Source: an uncultured Bacteroidales bacterium (GTDB lineage Bacteria; Bacteroidota; Bacteroidia; Bacteroidales; F082). From it: 46,888 bases of DNA. The position numbers and the translations under genes were made by a program. Under the pieces are notes generated by a model. It saw only the letters and a program-made list of their open reading frames with translations, did no database searches and had not been told where the DNA came from. This document shows, piece after piece, positions 15,292 through 22,656 of this stretch (its first letter is position 1; the number at the start of each line of letters is the position of its first letter). The stretch covers positions 1-46,888 of the forward strand of contig CAJOIS010000012.1 in the NCBI GenBank assembly GCA_905234645.1, in the 5' to 3' direction.

Positions 15292-16239
15292 TTAATACTC
15301 CAGCCTGATTTCATCCACCCAAAGCACATTGTCGAGCGCGCCGACGAAAGCGCCTTGGCTGCCAGATGTTATCGCCATCACTGCATGAGTGACAGGACAA
15401 TCCGCCTCGGCCCAACCCTCTTCGATGATGCGCTTTTTCTTACCTTTGCTATTGAGGGCATACATGGTCTTGTCGCCCGAAATCAAATCCATATAGGGCT
15501 GATAATCCTTTGAGTTTCTGGCATCGCCATATATGACGGGGAGACGGAAATTATTCACCCAACCATCGGAGGTTTTGTCGACATGATACATCGCCGTGCC
15601 GACACGCTTGGCGTGGATGTTGCCTTTGGAGTCTTCCCAACGGTATTGCAGGATGAACAAAATCTCAGCCGGATCATAGCCATCGAATTCTATAGTGCGG
15701 AAAGTGGTGCCTTTCACCAACTTTCCTGTATTTGGAATCTTGGATTTATAATTGAGTACCAATGCCTTAGGACGCTTGGTGAACGGAATGCCCCAGTCCA
15801 TGAAAGCATAGGGATCGTTGACACCCGTGACGGGTTCCAGCATCTTGCCCCAATAAATCGAGCCTCCAGCCAGCACCTTGATGTTCACCATTCCTGCCAC
15901 CTTGCAGTAGGCGAATTGCGTGACAAGCTTGGCGCAGCGTCCCTTAGGACCACGGTCGGGGGTGACATTGGTGCTGGTCTTCACAACGCCCATCACCTTG
16001 GCAAAGGCATTGGAGGTGGCCCAGATGGTATTCGTGTAATCGTAGGGTTCGTTGCCGCTAATCGTGTCTGTCGGACCAGGGATATACAAAGTTTTCCTTT
16101 GGCCGCCAATGATCTGAGACTCGTCGATATAACGCACGGCCCACTGCTCAAAGTCGCCGAAAGGCACCTTCTCGTAGCGTTGGCCGTAGGCCATCACACT
16201 GAATAAAATACTCAATATGATTATTTGTACTTTTGCCAT
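15292..16239 (-). CDS. Secreted PCMD-domain protein
   Basis: A 315-residue protein with a signal peptide (KVQIIILSILFSVMAYGQ). The mature part matches the PCMD family (putative carbohydrate metabolism domain): an FGDFEQW start typical of the family, IWATSNAFAKVMGV, GPKGRCAKLVTQ, NIKVLAGGSIYWGKM, IPFTKRPKALVLNYK and a C-terminal DNVLWVDEIRLEY that closes a jelly-roll-like fold. The function of PCMD is unproven; many members are surface proteins near glycan genes. Start chosen at 16239; it overlaps the end of the short-chain dehydrogenase gene by 19 bp, so it is the last gene of the steroid-reductase operon, an unusual place for a PCMD protein. Confidence 0.8.
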   Translation of the reverse strand: MAKVQIIILSILFSVMAYGQRYEKVPFGDFEQWAVRYIDESQIIGGQRKTLYIPGPTDTISGNEPYDYTNTIWATSNAFAKVMGVVKTSTNVTPDRGPKGRCAKLVTQFAYCKVAGMVNIKVLAGGSIYWGKMLEPVTGVNDPYAFMDWGIPFTKRPKALVLNYKSKIPNTGKLVKGTTFRTIEFDGYDPAEILFILQYRWEDSKGNIHAKRVGTAMYHVDKTSDGWVNNFRLPVIYGDARNSKDYQPYMDLISGDKTMYALNSKGKKKRIIEEGWAEADCPVTHAVMAITSGSQGAFVGALDNVLWVDEIRLEY

Positions 16240-17036
16240 AACTTCGCAACCAAGGCCTTGGGCAGGATAGCGATCAAAGGCGGCAGATAAATGTTCATGA
16301 AGCCCGGCTTCACGACACGTTTCTTGCGCATCATGCCTTTCAAAGCCTTCCTTACCAGCCATTGTGGTGTACCGATTACTCCAATTTTCACGCCAAACTG
16401 TAACAGACTAGGTTTCAACCTGTAAAGCGGCGTGGCGATGGCAGCGGGGCAGACCGTAGTCACACCCACACTATAGGGACGCATCTCAAAATAGAGCGAC
16501 TTGCCGAAGCTCTTCAGATAGGCTTTCGTGGCAGAATAGATGGTAATGCCGGGACAAGGCAACGTAGCCGCCATGGACGACATATTAATAATGTAGCCAT
16601 AGCCGCGTTTCTTCATCTCCTCACCAAACAATATGGCCAGCCGTGTCGGGGTAAACATGTGCAGTTTCAACATCGTCAAGGCCTTGCCTTCGTTTTCACG
16701 GCTCAGTTCCTCAAAGAAAAACATGCCGGCATTGTTGATGAGGATGTCGATTTGCAGATTCTCAGATTGGCAGAAGGCAAGCAGTTCGTCTGCCGCCGTT
16801 TCGGTTGCCAGATCCTGGAAACGCGTCATCACTTGGATGCCGTTTTGCGTCTTCAAATCCTCAGCGGTCTTCTGGAGTTCCAGCTCTTGGTTGCTGACCA
16901 GCAACAGGTTGCAGCCGATTCCAGACAGCTGGCGTGCATATTCCAAGCCCATGCCCGAACTACCGCCCGTAATCAAAGCCCAAGGGTGATGTCCGTGCGT
17001 CTCCTGAAACCTATTCAGCCATTTCTTGGTATTCAT
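16221..17036 (-). CDS. Short-chain dehydrogenase, candidate 3-beta-hydroxysteroid dehydrogenase
   Basis: A 271-residue classical SDR. NAD(P)-binding TGGSSGMG at residues 23-30, NNAG at 101-104, and the catalytic set Ser153/Ser154, Tyr167 and Lys171 in NMSSMAATLPCPGITIYSAT plus K. The C-terminal region PLYRLKPSLLQFGVKIGVIG to KALVAKLWQKYK is hydrophobic and basic, like HSDs that work on membrane-partitioning substrates. It overlaps the OYE-family gene by 4 bp (ATGA). Together with the steroid 5-alpha-reductase and the OYE enzyme this suggests a 3-keto/3-hydroxysteroid dehydrogenase, as found in gut Bacteroidales that make iso- and isoallo-bile acids. The SDR family is certain; the steroid substrate is inferred from context. 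Confidence 0.85.
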   Translation of the reverse strand: MNTKKWLNRFQETHGHHPWALITGGSSGMGLEYARQLSGIGCNLLLVSNQELELQKTAEDLKTQNGIQVMTRFQDLATETAADELLAFCQSENLQIDILINNAGMFFFEELSRENEGKALTMLKLHMFTPTRLAILFGEEMKKRGYGYIINMSSMAATLPCPGITIYSATKAYLKSFGKSLYFEMRPYSVGVTTVCPAAIATPLYRLKPSLLQFGVKIGVIGTPQWLVRKALKGMMRKKRVVKPGFMNIYLPPLIAILPKALVAKLWQKYK

Positions 17037-18268
17037 CCCTTGTTTTCCGCTTTTTTGATTTCTTTCTTGATGCTCCTAGGCAGTTCCTCGTCGACGCAAT
17101 GGTGGCACTTCATCTCAAGCGTGTACATACGTCCAATGCAGTAGTTGGAGTGCTTGCACTCGCTTCGCGTCACCTCGCCACTTTGCAGCTTGTTGACGAA
17201 GTCTGTGTCGTTGATCAAGGCACGTGCCATCTGGAAGGCCACGAAGCCCGAGTCCAGCACCTCTTCCATCTTTTCCTTCGACACCATGCCACCCACATAG
17301 ATCAGAGGCATCTTCAGGTTGGCGCGGAACACTTTGGCATCCTCCAAGAAATAGCCTTCGCTGTAAGGCACCGTGGGAATCACCACACGACCGAACACCG
17401 CCAAGCCCGCCTTGAGCCACCAGAACTTCTTCGGGTCCATATAGTAGCGCAGGGTCTTGAGCGGCATGGCACCACGCATCACCTCCATCGGGGCTTTGCT
17501 GACGAAACCAGCGGTCAACACGAGGGCATGAACGCCAAGCTTTTCCAGTTCCTTCGCCACGATGATGCAGTCGTCTTGGTCCATGCCACGGCGGAAGCCG
17601 TCGTGCATGTTCACCTTGACCACCACGGCCATGTCGTTGCCTGCGGCACGCATCACCTCTTCGATGACGAGTTTCATGAAGCGCATGCGATTGTCAAGCG
17701 TGCCTCCGAACTCGTCGTGACGGTGGTTGGTGTAGGGCGACAGGAACTGGCTGATGAGATAGCCGTGTCCTGCATGGATCTCCACGCAGTCGAAACCTGC
17801 CTTACGGGCTAGGTCGACAGCCTTACCAAAGTCAAGAACGAGAGAATAAATCTCCGCCTTCTTGAGTTTTCTGGCGAAGGTCGGCGAATAGAGGTTGAAG
17901 CCTCCCGAGGCCCCCACAGGCTTGCAGCCGCAGGTGGCACGGTGCGTCATGTTGCCGCAGTGTCCCAACTGGATGGAAGCCTTGGCTCCATAGAAATGCA
18001 CTGCATCGGTGAGACGTTTCAGGTCGGGGACGATTTCCTCACGCATCCACAGTTGTCCGTCGAATGACAGTCCCGACTGGTTGACGGCAGCATAGGCAAC
18101 CGTCGTCATGCCGACGCCGCCACGCGACACTGCGGTATGGTAGTTGATCAAATCATCGGAAGGACGGTTGCCGTAAGCCATATTCTCGAAGGCCGCCGAA
18201 CGTATCACCCTGTTGCGCAAGGTGATAGGACCGATGTTACAAGGGGTAAATATGGGTGAATTTTCCAT
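17033..18268 (-). CDS. NADH:flavin oxidoreductase (OYE family), candidate steroid 5-beta-reductase
   Basis: A 411-residue TIM-barrel flavoprotein. FMN and substrate motifs are visible: TLRNRVIRSAAFENMA, KASIQLGHCGNM, and the family hallmark EIHAGHGYLISQFLSPYTNH followed by RHDEFGGTLDNRMRF, then IYVGGMVSKEKMEEVL near the phosphate site. Unlike BaiCD-type enzymes (about 640 residues) it lacks the extra FAD/NAD domains. Near the C-terminus four cysteines in CKHSNYC...KCHHC are spaced C-x5-C-x10-C-x2-C rather than the usual [4Fe-4S] pattern of that subfamily. It lies 7 bp after the 5-alpha-reductase gene and overlaps the SDR gene by 4 bp. In gut Bacteroidales an OYE enzyme in this setting reduces 3-oxo-delta4 steroids to the 5-beta form; that is the likely role here. 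Confidence 0.85.
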   Translation of the reverse strand: MENSPIFTPCNIGPITLRNRVIRSAAFENMAYGNRPSDDLINYHTAVSRGGVGMTTVAYAAVNQSGLSFDGQLWMREEIVPDLKRLTDAVHFYGAKASIQLGHCGNMTHRATCGCKPVGASGGFNLYSPTFARKLKKAEIYSLVLDFGKAVDLARKAGFDCVEIHAGHGYLISQFLSPYTNHRHDEFGGTLDNRMRFMKLVIEEVMRAAGNDMAVVVKVNMHDGFRRGMDQDDCIIVAKELEKLGVHALVLTAGFVSKAPMEVMRGAMPLKTLRYYMDPKKFWWLKAGLAVFGRVVIPTVPYSEGYFLEDAKVFRANLKMPLIYVGGMVSKEKMEEVLDSGFVAFQMARALINDTDFVNKLQSGEVTRSECKHSNYCIGRMYTLEMKCHHCVDEELPRSIKKEIKKAENKG

Positions 18269-18275
18269 AATAAAA

Positions 18276-19043
18276 TCAATATATAAAGGGGATTATTCTC
18301 TTTACTTTTTTCGTATCCAGTTCATCGCCGAACTCAACCTTGTACTTGTCGTAAATGCGTGAAGCACGGGGACCAAGGTTGGCAAAAGTCCACAAGGCGA
18401 ACACAGCACCAGCCCACGACCAGGTGAGGATGGCAAAGCCGACCCATTCCACAAACTCGCCAAAATAATTGGCCGATGTGACATAACGGAACATGCCTCC
18501 CTTTGGCAGATAATGCCTAGTGTCGCCATCCTTGCGAAGGTTGCGTATGATGTCGTCGGACTGAATGTTGATATACATGCCGATGATGAAAATCAAGAAA
18601 CCGGCGATGAACCTCGGATCAGTAAGCCAGTCGCGGCCATAATAGTCGATGGGCGAAAGGTAGAAGATCCAGCCTCCCTGCATCAGGGCGTTCAGCACAT
18701 TGAATGTAACACCCATCACGATGATGGAAAGGGGCATCACACTGTTGCCACGCAACCGGAAGGGGAACACGAACGAACGCTGAAGGTAATGCAGCTCAAA
18801 CAAAAACAGAAACGCCAGACGCACCATGTCGTCGCGACGGTCTGAAAACAGCCATAGCAAAAGAATGGCGATGAAAACGGGCGATTCCATCAGCACCCAA
18901 CCCAGCTTGTTGTTAACCGCCGGCCCCCATTTCTTGTCATAGAATTTGCCGTAGCCAGCGTCCACAAAAAAGAGGCTTATAAACACTATCAAGGCCACTA
19001 CCGCCATGATAATGAGAAAGATATTAAAAGCATGCAATGTCAT
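18276..19043 (-). CDS. 3-oxo-5-alpha-steroid 4-dehydrogenase (SRD5A family)
   Basis: A 255-residue polytopic membrane protein with about six or seven hydrophobic helices. Its C-terminal half matches steroid 5-alpha-reductases closely: LPKGGMFRYVTSANYFGEFV, EWVGFAILTWSWAGAVFALW, then NLGPRASRIYDKYKVEF and the ending KVKRIIPFIY. The human enzymes carry the parallel pieces P-x-GG-x-F-x-YVT-x-ANYFGE-x-x-EW and KIIIPFLF. The family reduces the delta4 double bond of 3-oxo steroids with NADPH. It is the first gene of a four-gene operon with an OYE reductase, an SDR and a PCMD protein. Alternative: a DUF1295-type relative acting on another lipid, but the match over YVTSANYFGE and IIPF favours a steroid-type substrate. 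Confidence 0.88.
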   Translation of the reverse strand: MTLHAFNIFLIIMAVVALIVFISLFFVDAGYGKFYDKKWGPAVNNKLGWVLMESPVFIAILLLWLFSDRRDDMVRLAFLFLFELHYLQRSFVFPFRLRGNSVMPLSIIVMGVTFNVLNALMQGGWIFYLSPIDYYGRDWLTDPRFIAGFLIFIIGMYINIQSDDIIRNLRKDGDTRHYLPKGGMFRYVTSANYFGEFVEWVGFAILTWSWAGAVFALWTFANLGPRASRIYDKYKVEFGDELDTKKVKRIIPFIY

Positions 19044-19062
19044 CTCTAATTAAATAAGGTGA

Positions 19063-19070
19063 CAAAAATA
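19063..19070 (-). promoter_or_regulatory. -7 box TATTTTTG of the steroid-reductase operon
   Basis: Minus strand full consensus match 19 nt before the ATG at 19043. It is the only good promoter seen for the four genes 19043 to 15292. Confidence 0.7.
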
Positions 19071-19125
19071 GGGAAAAACCGCTTTGGTTGGAGATTTTTT
19101 CAACAAACAATCATAAAAAATCCAT

Positions 19126-19133
19126 TATCTTTG
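19126..19133 (+). promoter_or_regulatory. -7 box TATCTTTG
   Basis: Full consensus match 29 nt before the ATG at 19163, supporting that start over the longer frame from 19088. Confidence 0.7.
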
Positions 19134-19162
19134 CACTTTCAACCCCTAAAAACAAGAGCAAA

Positions 19163-19837
19163 ATGAACGCAAGTTGGATCCTTATCATCGTCATTGGCAT
19201 CGTGGGACTTCTGGTGCAATGGAAACTGAAAAGCGTGTTCGCCAAATACTCAAAAGTGCTCTCGCCCGGTGGACTCACTGGTGCGCAGATTGCACAGAAA
19301 ATGCTGAACGACAACGGCATTTATGACGTGCAGGTTACCTGCATCCAAGGACAACTCACCGACCATTACGACCCTGCGAAGAAGACCGTCAACCTCAGCG
19401 AAGACGTCTATCGGATGAACAGCGTGGCTGCAGCTGCCGTGGCGGCCCACGAATGCGGCCATGCCGTGCAGCACAAGGTGGGTTATGCGCCTTTGAAGCT
19501 GCGTTCCGCTTTGGTGCCTGCTGTCAACATATCCTCGAAGCTGTCAATGGTTGTCATCATCATCGGCTTGCTCATCATCAACACCTTCCCTGCCCTGTTC
19601 TGGATTGGCATCGCCATGTTTGCCATGGTGTTCCTTTTCAGCGTCGTCACCTTGCCCGTTGAGTTCAACGCTTCGCGCCGTGCCTTGGCCTGGTTGCAGT
19701 CGTCCAACTCGTTAGGCGAGCAGGAAGTCGCACAAGCCCGCGAAGCCCTCAAATGGGCCGCCAGCACCTATGTGGTCGCTGCGCTGTCGTCGTTGGCTTC
19801 GCTGCTGTATTATGTTGGGCTGGGGAGCAGGAGATAA
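19163..19837 (+). CDS. Neutral zinc metallopeptidase, YugP family
   Basis: A 224-residue membrane protease-like protein of the Zn_peptidase_2 (YugP) family. An N-terminal membrane helix (WILIIVIGIVGLLVQW) is followed by the conserved SPGGLTGAQIAQKMLNDNGI, YDPAKKTVNLSEDVY and the zinc site AAHECGHAVQH with H96, E97 and H100. Two further membrane helices follow (VVIIIGLLIINTFPALFWIG and the C-terminal ALSSLASLLYYVGLG), with LPVEFNASRRAL between them, where the Glu is the probable third zinc ligand. Physiological substrate unknown. Single gene, divergent from the steroid operon. Confidence 0.88.
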   Translation: MNASWILIIVIGIVGLLVQWKLKSVFAKYSKVLSPGGLTGAQIAQKMLNDNGIYDVQVTCIQGQLTDHYDPAKKTVNLSEDVYRMNSVAAAAVAAHECGHAVQHKVGYAPLKLRSALVPAVNISSKLSMVVIIIGLLIINTFPALFWIGIAMFAMVFLFSVVTLPVEFNASRRALAWLQSSNSLGEQEVAQAREALKWAASTYVVAALSSLASLLYYVGLGSRR

Positions 19838-19876
19838 ATTATTTCCGGCTTTTCCTTATCGTTTGGGAAAAATCCG

Positions 19877-19884
19877 TAATTTAG
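19877..19884 (+). promoter_or_regulatory. -7-like box TAATTTAG
   Basis: TAATTTAG differs from TAnnTTTG at one position and stands 48 nt before the pepD ATG. The identical string CGTAATTTAGC recurs before the DUF4834 gene at 23635. Confidence 0.4.
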
Positions 19885-19932
19885 CCGACCCTTTTTCAAA
19901 AATCAATCATCAAAAACATAAAACAAACACAC

Positions 19933-21402
19933 ATGAGCACTATCAAAGATTTAGAGCCGAATGGCGTGTGGAGAAACTTCTACAGCTTGACGCAGATTCC
20001 GCGCCCTTCGAAGAAAGAAGCCAAGGTCATCGCCTTCATGAAACAATGGGGCGAGGAACACGGCCTTGAAACCATCATCGACGAATGCGGCAACGTCATT
20101 ATGCGCAAGCCCGCCACGCCTGGCATGGAGAACCGCAAGGGCGTCATCCTGCAAGCCCACCTTGACATGGTTCCGCAGAAGAACGCCGACAAGGTACACG
20201 ATTTTGAGAACGACCCTATCGAGACCCACATCGAAGACGGCTGGGTGAAGGCCAACGGCACCACCCTGGGCGCCGACGACGGCCTGGGTGCCGCTGCTGC
20301 CATGGCAGTCCTCGAAGCCACCGACCTGCAACATGGTCCCATCGAAGCCCTCTTCACCATCGACGAAGAGACCGGCATGACAGGTGCCAACCAACTGAAA
20401 CCCGGCGTGCTGCAAGGTGACATCCTGATGAACATGGACTCCGAAACCGAAGGCGAACTCTACGTGGGTTGCGCCGGCGGTGTCGACACCATCGGAACTT
20501 GGGTGCCTACCTTTGAAGCCGTTCCCGCTGGAATGGTGGCCTATCGTCTCTTCGTGAAGGGACTGAAAGGCGGTCACTCGGGCATGGACATCAACCTGGG
20601 CCGCGCCAACGCCAACAAGGTAATGAACGCCATGCTGCTGATGGCAGCCGAGAAATACGGCCTGCGCCTCGCCGAGATCGACGGTGGCAGCCTGCGTAAC
20701 GCCATCCCGAGAGAGTCGGAAGCCATCATCGTGGTGCCTGCTGAAAAGAAAGAAGAATTCGAGAAGTATGCCGCCGAGTATGAAGCCATCTGCAAGGAAG
20801 AATTCGCCGAGACAGAGCCCGACCTCGCCATCCTCTGCGAGCCAACCGAGATGCCGAAGCAGGTCATCGACGTGAAGACGCAAGACAACATGTTCTGCGC
20901 CATCGCCCGCTATCCCAACGGTGTCGTCGCCATGTCGGCTGACTTTGAAGGCACCACCGAGACCTCGAGCAACCTCGCCACGGTGAAGATGGAAGACGGC
21001 AAGATCGTCTGCGCCGCCCTCACCCGCAGCCTCGTCGACGCCGCCAAGGACAAGCTCGCCGAGCAGATCCGCAAGAACCTCACCGACAACGGCGCCGAGG
21101 CCTACTCCACTGGCGACTATCCCGGCTGGAAGCCCAACATCAACTCGACCATCCTCAACTTGATGAAGAAGGTGTATCAGGACAAGTTCGGCAAGGAAGC
21201 CAAGATCATGGTCATCCACGCCGGTCTGGAATGCGGCATCCTCGGCTCCAAGTACCCGAACTGGGACATGGTGAGCTTCGGACCCACGCTGGTGCACCCG
21301 CACTCACCCGACGAAGCCCTGCTCATCGAGAGCGTGCAACCCTTCTGGGACTTCATCGTCGAAACGTTGAAGAATATTCCTGAAAAGGATGTGATTGCAT
21401 AA
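19933..21402 (+). CDS. pepD: Aminoacyl-histidine dipeptidase PepD (M20C)
   Basis: A 489-residue cytosolic zinc dipeptidase. Metal-binding and catalytic motifs: LQAHLDMVPQK (His and catalytic Asp), TTLGADDGLGAAAA (bridging Asp), FTIDEETGMTGAN (catalytic Glu and metal Glu), NMDSETEGELYVGCAGG, and the C-terminal HAGLECGILGSKYP and HSPDEALLIESV. The inserted dimerisation domain begins with LFVKGLKGGHSGMDI. Full length for the family. The long open frame on the opposite strand is a codon-bias shadow. A strong terminator follows. Confidence 0.95.
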   Translation: MSTIKDLEPNGVWRNFYSLTQIPRPSKKEAKVIAFMKQWGEEHGLETIIDECGNVIMRKPATPGMENRKGVILQAHLDMVPQKNADKVHDFENDPIETHIEDGWVKANGTTLGADDGLGAAAAMAVLEATDLQHGPIEALFTIDEETGMTGANQLKPGVLQGDILMNMDSETEGELYVGCAGGVDTIGTWVPTFEAVPAGMVAYRLFVKGLKGGHSGMDINLGRANANKVMNAMLLMAAEKYGLRLAEIDGGSLRNAIPRESEAIIVVPAEKKEEFEKYAAEYEAICKEEFAETEPDLAILCEPTEMPKQVIDVKTQDNMFCAIARYPNGVVAMSADFEGTTETSSNLATVKMEDGKIVCAALTRSLVDAAKDKLAEQIRKNLTDNGAEAYSTGDYPGWKPNINSTILNLMKKVYQDKFGKEAKIMVIHAGLECGILGSKYPNWDMVSFGPTLVHPHSPDEALLIESVQPFWDFIVETLKNIPEKDVIA

Positions 21403-21423
21403 GCAATTCATTATCAATGATTT

Positions 21424-21467
21424 GAAAAAGGCGAAATCGGATTTGTTTTCGCCTTTTTCATTTTTTT
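21424..21467 (+). terminator. Rho-independent terminator after pepD
   Basis: A perfect 13-bp stem (21424-21436 with 21447-21459, GAAAAAGGCGAAA and its complement) with a 10-nt loop, followed by ATTTTTTT. Confidence 0.88.
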
Positions 21468-21500
21468 CAAGAAAAAAGTTGGAGCTAAGGAAATTCTTTG

Positions 21501-21508
21501 TACTTTTG
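21501..21508 (+). promoter_or_regulatory. -7 box TACTTTTG of rpmH
   Basis: Full consensus match, 55 nt before the rpmH ATG, leaving a leader of roughly 50 nt. Confidence 0.7.
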
Positions 21509-21563
21509 CAGCCCCAAACAATGGGATTTTTGCGAAAAAGTAACAAATAAATACGATAGAGAG

Positions 21564-21710
21564 ATGAAGCGCACTTATCAACCTTCAAACAGAAAACGTA
21601 GAAACAAACACGGTTTCAGAGAGAGAATGTCAACGGCTAACGGCCGTAAGGTCTTGGCCCGCAGAAGAGCCAAAGGCAGAAAAAAACTTACAGTTTCTGA
21701 CGAGTATTAA
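21564..21710 (+). CDS. rpmH: 50S ribosomal protein L34
   Basis: A 48-residue, strongly basic protein starting [20 protein letters not shown] and containing [20 protein letters not shown], the universal L34 sequence. The Bacteroidota form has a short C-terminal extension (KLTVSDEY). The frame is open from 21498, but the extra residues cover the promoter leader. It is not next to dnaA or rnpA, so it does not mark an origin here. A terminator follows 37 nt after the stop. Confidence 0.96.
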   Translation: MKRTYQPSNRKRRNKHGFRERMSTANGRKVLARRRAKGRKKLTVSDEY

Positions 21711-21746
21711 TATTCGGAAGCCGTTATATTTCTCATTTAAGGTAAC

Positions 21747-21785
21747 GAAGGCGAGCCCTCTTGGGTGTCGCCTTTTGTTGTTTTT
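21747..21785 (+). terminator. Rho-independent terminator after rpmH
   Basis: A stem AAGGCGA (21748-21754) with TCGCCTT (21768-21774) and inner CCC/GGG pairing is followed by TTGTTGTTTTT. Confidence 0.75.
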
Positions 21786-21821
21786 GATTGTAGAGGCGTG
21801 CCATGGCGCGTCTCTACAATC
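21786..21821. repeat. Dispersed 36-nt palindrome (GTAGAG...CCATGG...CTCTAC)
   Basis: Two 18-base arms pair with only two G-T wobbles around a central CCATGG. The inner 28 bases (21790-21817) are, in reverse complement, identical to the element at 46424-46451. The right end covers the TGA stop of the methyltransferase gene on the minus strand. The same arms recur with another centre at 46551-46578. Confidence 0.8.
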
Positions 21822-22587
21822 ATTTCTCACAACGATAAATGATTTCCTCTCCCCTACGCGCCAAACGCATGCGTTCACGCTGGTCGTCTGAAATCTCGTA
21901 AAACAGTCTGTCTTCCGTCACTTTAAAGCCTGCCTTTTGCAGCACCTCGGCGTAGTCGCGGCCAAACTGGCGCACATGGTCGTATTGTCCGTAAAGCCGC
22001 TGCCGTTCCTTCGGGTCGGTAACACTTGGATCTTCAAAGGTGTCGACATCAGGGTTGATGGGCACCAAAAGAATCGCCCAACCACCAGGCTTCAGGATAC
22101 GTTTGATTTCTGAGAAAGCCTTGTTCACATCATTGACATGCTCAAGGACATGGTTGCAGATGACCACATCGTAGGTGTCGCTCGGTTGGTCAATGGCGGT
22201 GACATCCAAGTGGAGGTCGGCAATGGGAGAATCCAAGTCAGCGGTGGTATAGTCAAGGTTTTTCAATGCGCGGAAACGCTTCAGGAAAGGCTGTTCGGGT
22301 GCAAAATGCAAGACCTTCAAGGGGGCGGTAAAGAAATCCGTCTTCTCTTTCAGATAAAGCCATAGCAGGCGGTGTCTTTCCAACGACAGGCACTTTGGGC
22401 ACAAACGGTTATCCATCGCCTTCCCGTAGCCGTAGGGCAAAAACTTGCGGAAATGGCCACCGCAGATGGGACACTCCACCTTGTTACCAATATAAAACGG
22501 GCGAATCAACAGGCTGAAAAGATAGCTCAACTTGATGAGCCACTGACGAGGAAATATCTTTGTGAAAAAGGCAATCAGTTTCTTCAT
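21820..22587 (-). CDS. SAM-dependent methyltransferase with zinc ribbon
   Basis: A 255-residue protein. Residues 39-66 hold a zinc-ribbon-like pair, CPICGG and CPKC (Cys39, 42, 63, 66), then a class I methyltransferase domain: VLHFAPEQPF (motif I variant), DYTTADLDSP, YDVVICNHVLEHV (about residue 140) and LKPGGWAILLVPI. The short N-terminus is hydrophobic (WLIKLSYLFSLLIRPFYIG) and may touch the membrane. Such proteins lie in surface-polysaccharide clusters; the acceptor is unknown. Divergent from the GT2 gene. The stop codon overlaps a dispersed palindrome. Confidence 0.84.
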   Translation of the reverse strand: MKKLIAFFTKIFPRQWLIKLSYLFSLLIRPFYIGNKVECPICGGHFRKFLPYGYGKAMDNRLCPKCLSLERHRLLWLYLKEKTDFFTAPLKVLHFAPEQPFLKRFRALKNLDYTTADLDSPIADLHLDVTAIDQPSDTYDVVICNHVLEHVNDVNKAFSEIKRILKPGGWAILLVPINPDVDTFEDPSVTDPKERQRLYGQYDHVRQFGRDYAEVLQKAGFKVTEDRLFYEISDDQRERMRLARRGEEIIYRCEK

Positions 22588-22612
22588 TATCGGATAATCG
22601 CGATTGATAGTG

Positions 22613-22620
22613 CAAAGATA
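22613..22620 (-). promoter_or_regulatory. -7 box TATCTTTG
   Basis: Minus strand full consensus match, 25 nt before the ATG at 22587. Confidence 0.72.
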
Positions 22621-22633
22621 CGCAAAGAATCCT

Positions 22634-22641
22634 TATCTTTG
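22634..22641 (+). promoter_or_regulatory. -7 box TATCTTTG
   Basis: Full consensus match 15 nt before the GT2 ATG at 22657; back to back with the minus-strand box at 22613. Confidence 0.72.
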
Positions 22642-22656
22642 CAAAAATTTAACGAA

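Noticed and set aside
19951-21303. 450-codon minus-strand frame opposite pepD
   Set aside because: The plus frame is an unmistakable PepD; the antisense product is rich in H, G, V and L, the typical shadow of G/C-ending codons.
21564-21710. rpmH as a marker of the replication origin
   Set aside because: No dnaA, rnpA or DnaA-box cluster is nearby, and rpmH is often away from oriC in Bacteroidota.
22372-22656. N-terminal extension of the GT2 gene
   Set aside because: It is antisense to the methyltransferase and crosses two -7 boxes; the GT2 fold starts right at the ATG at 22657.
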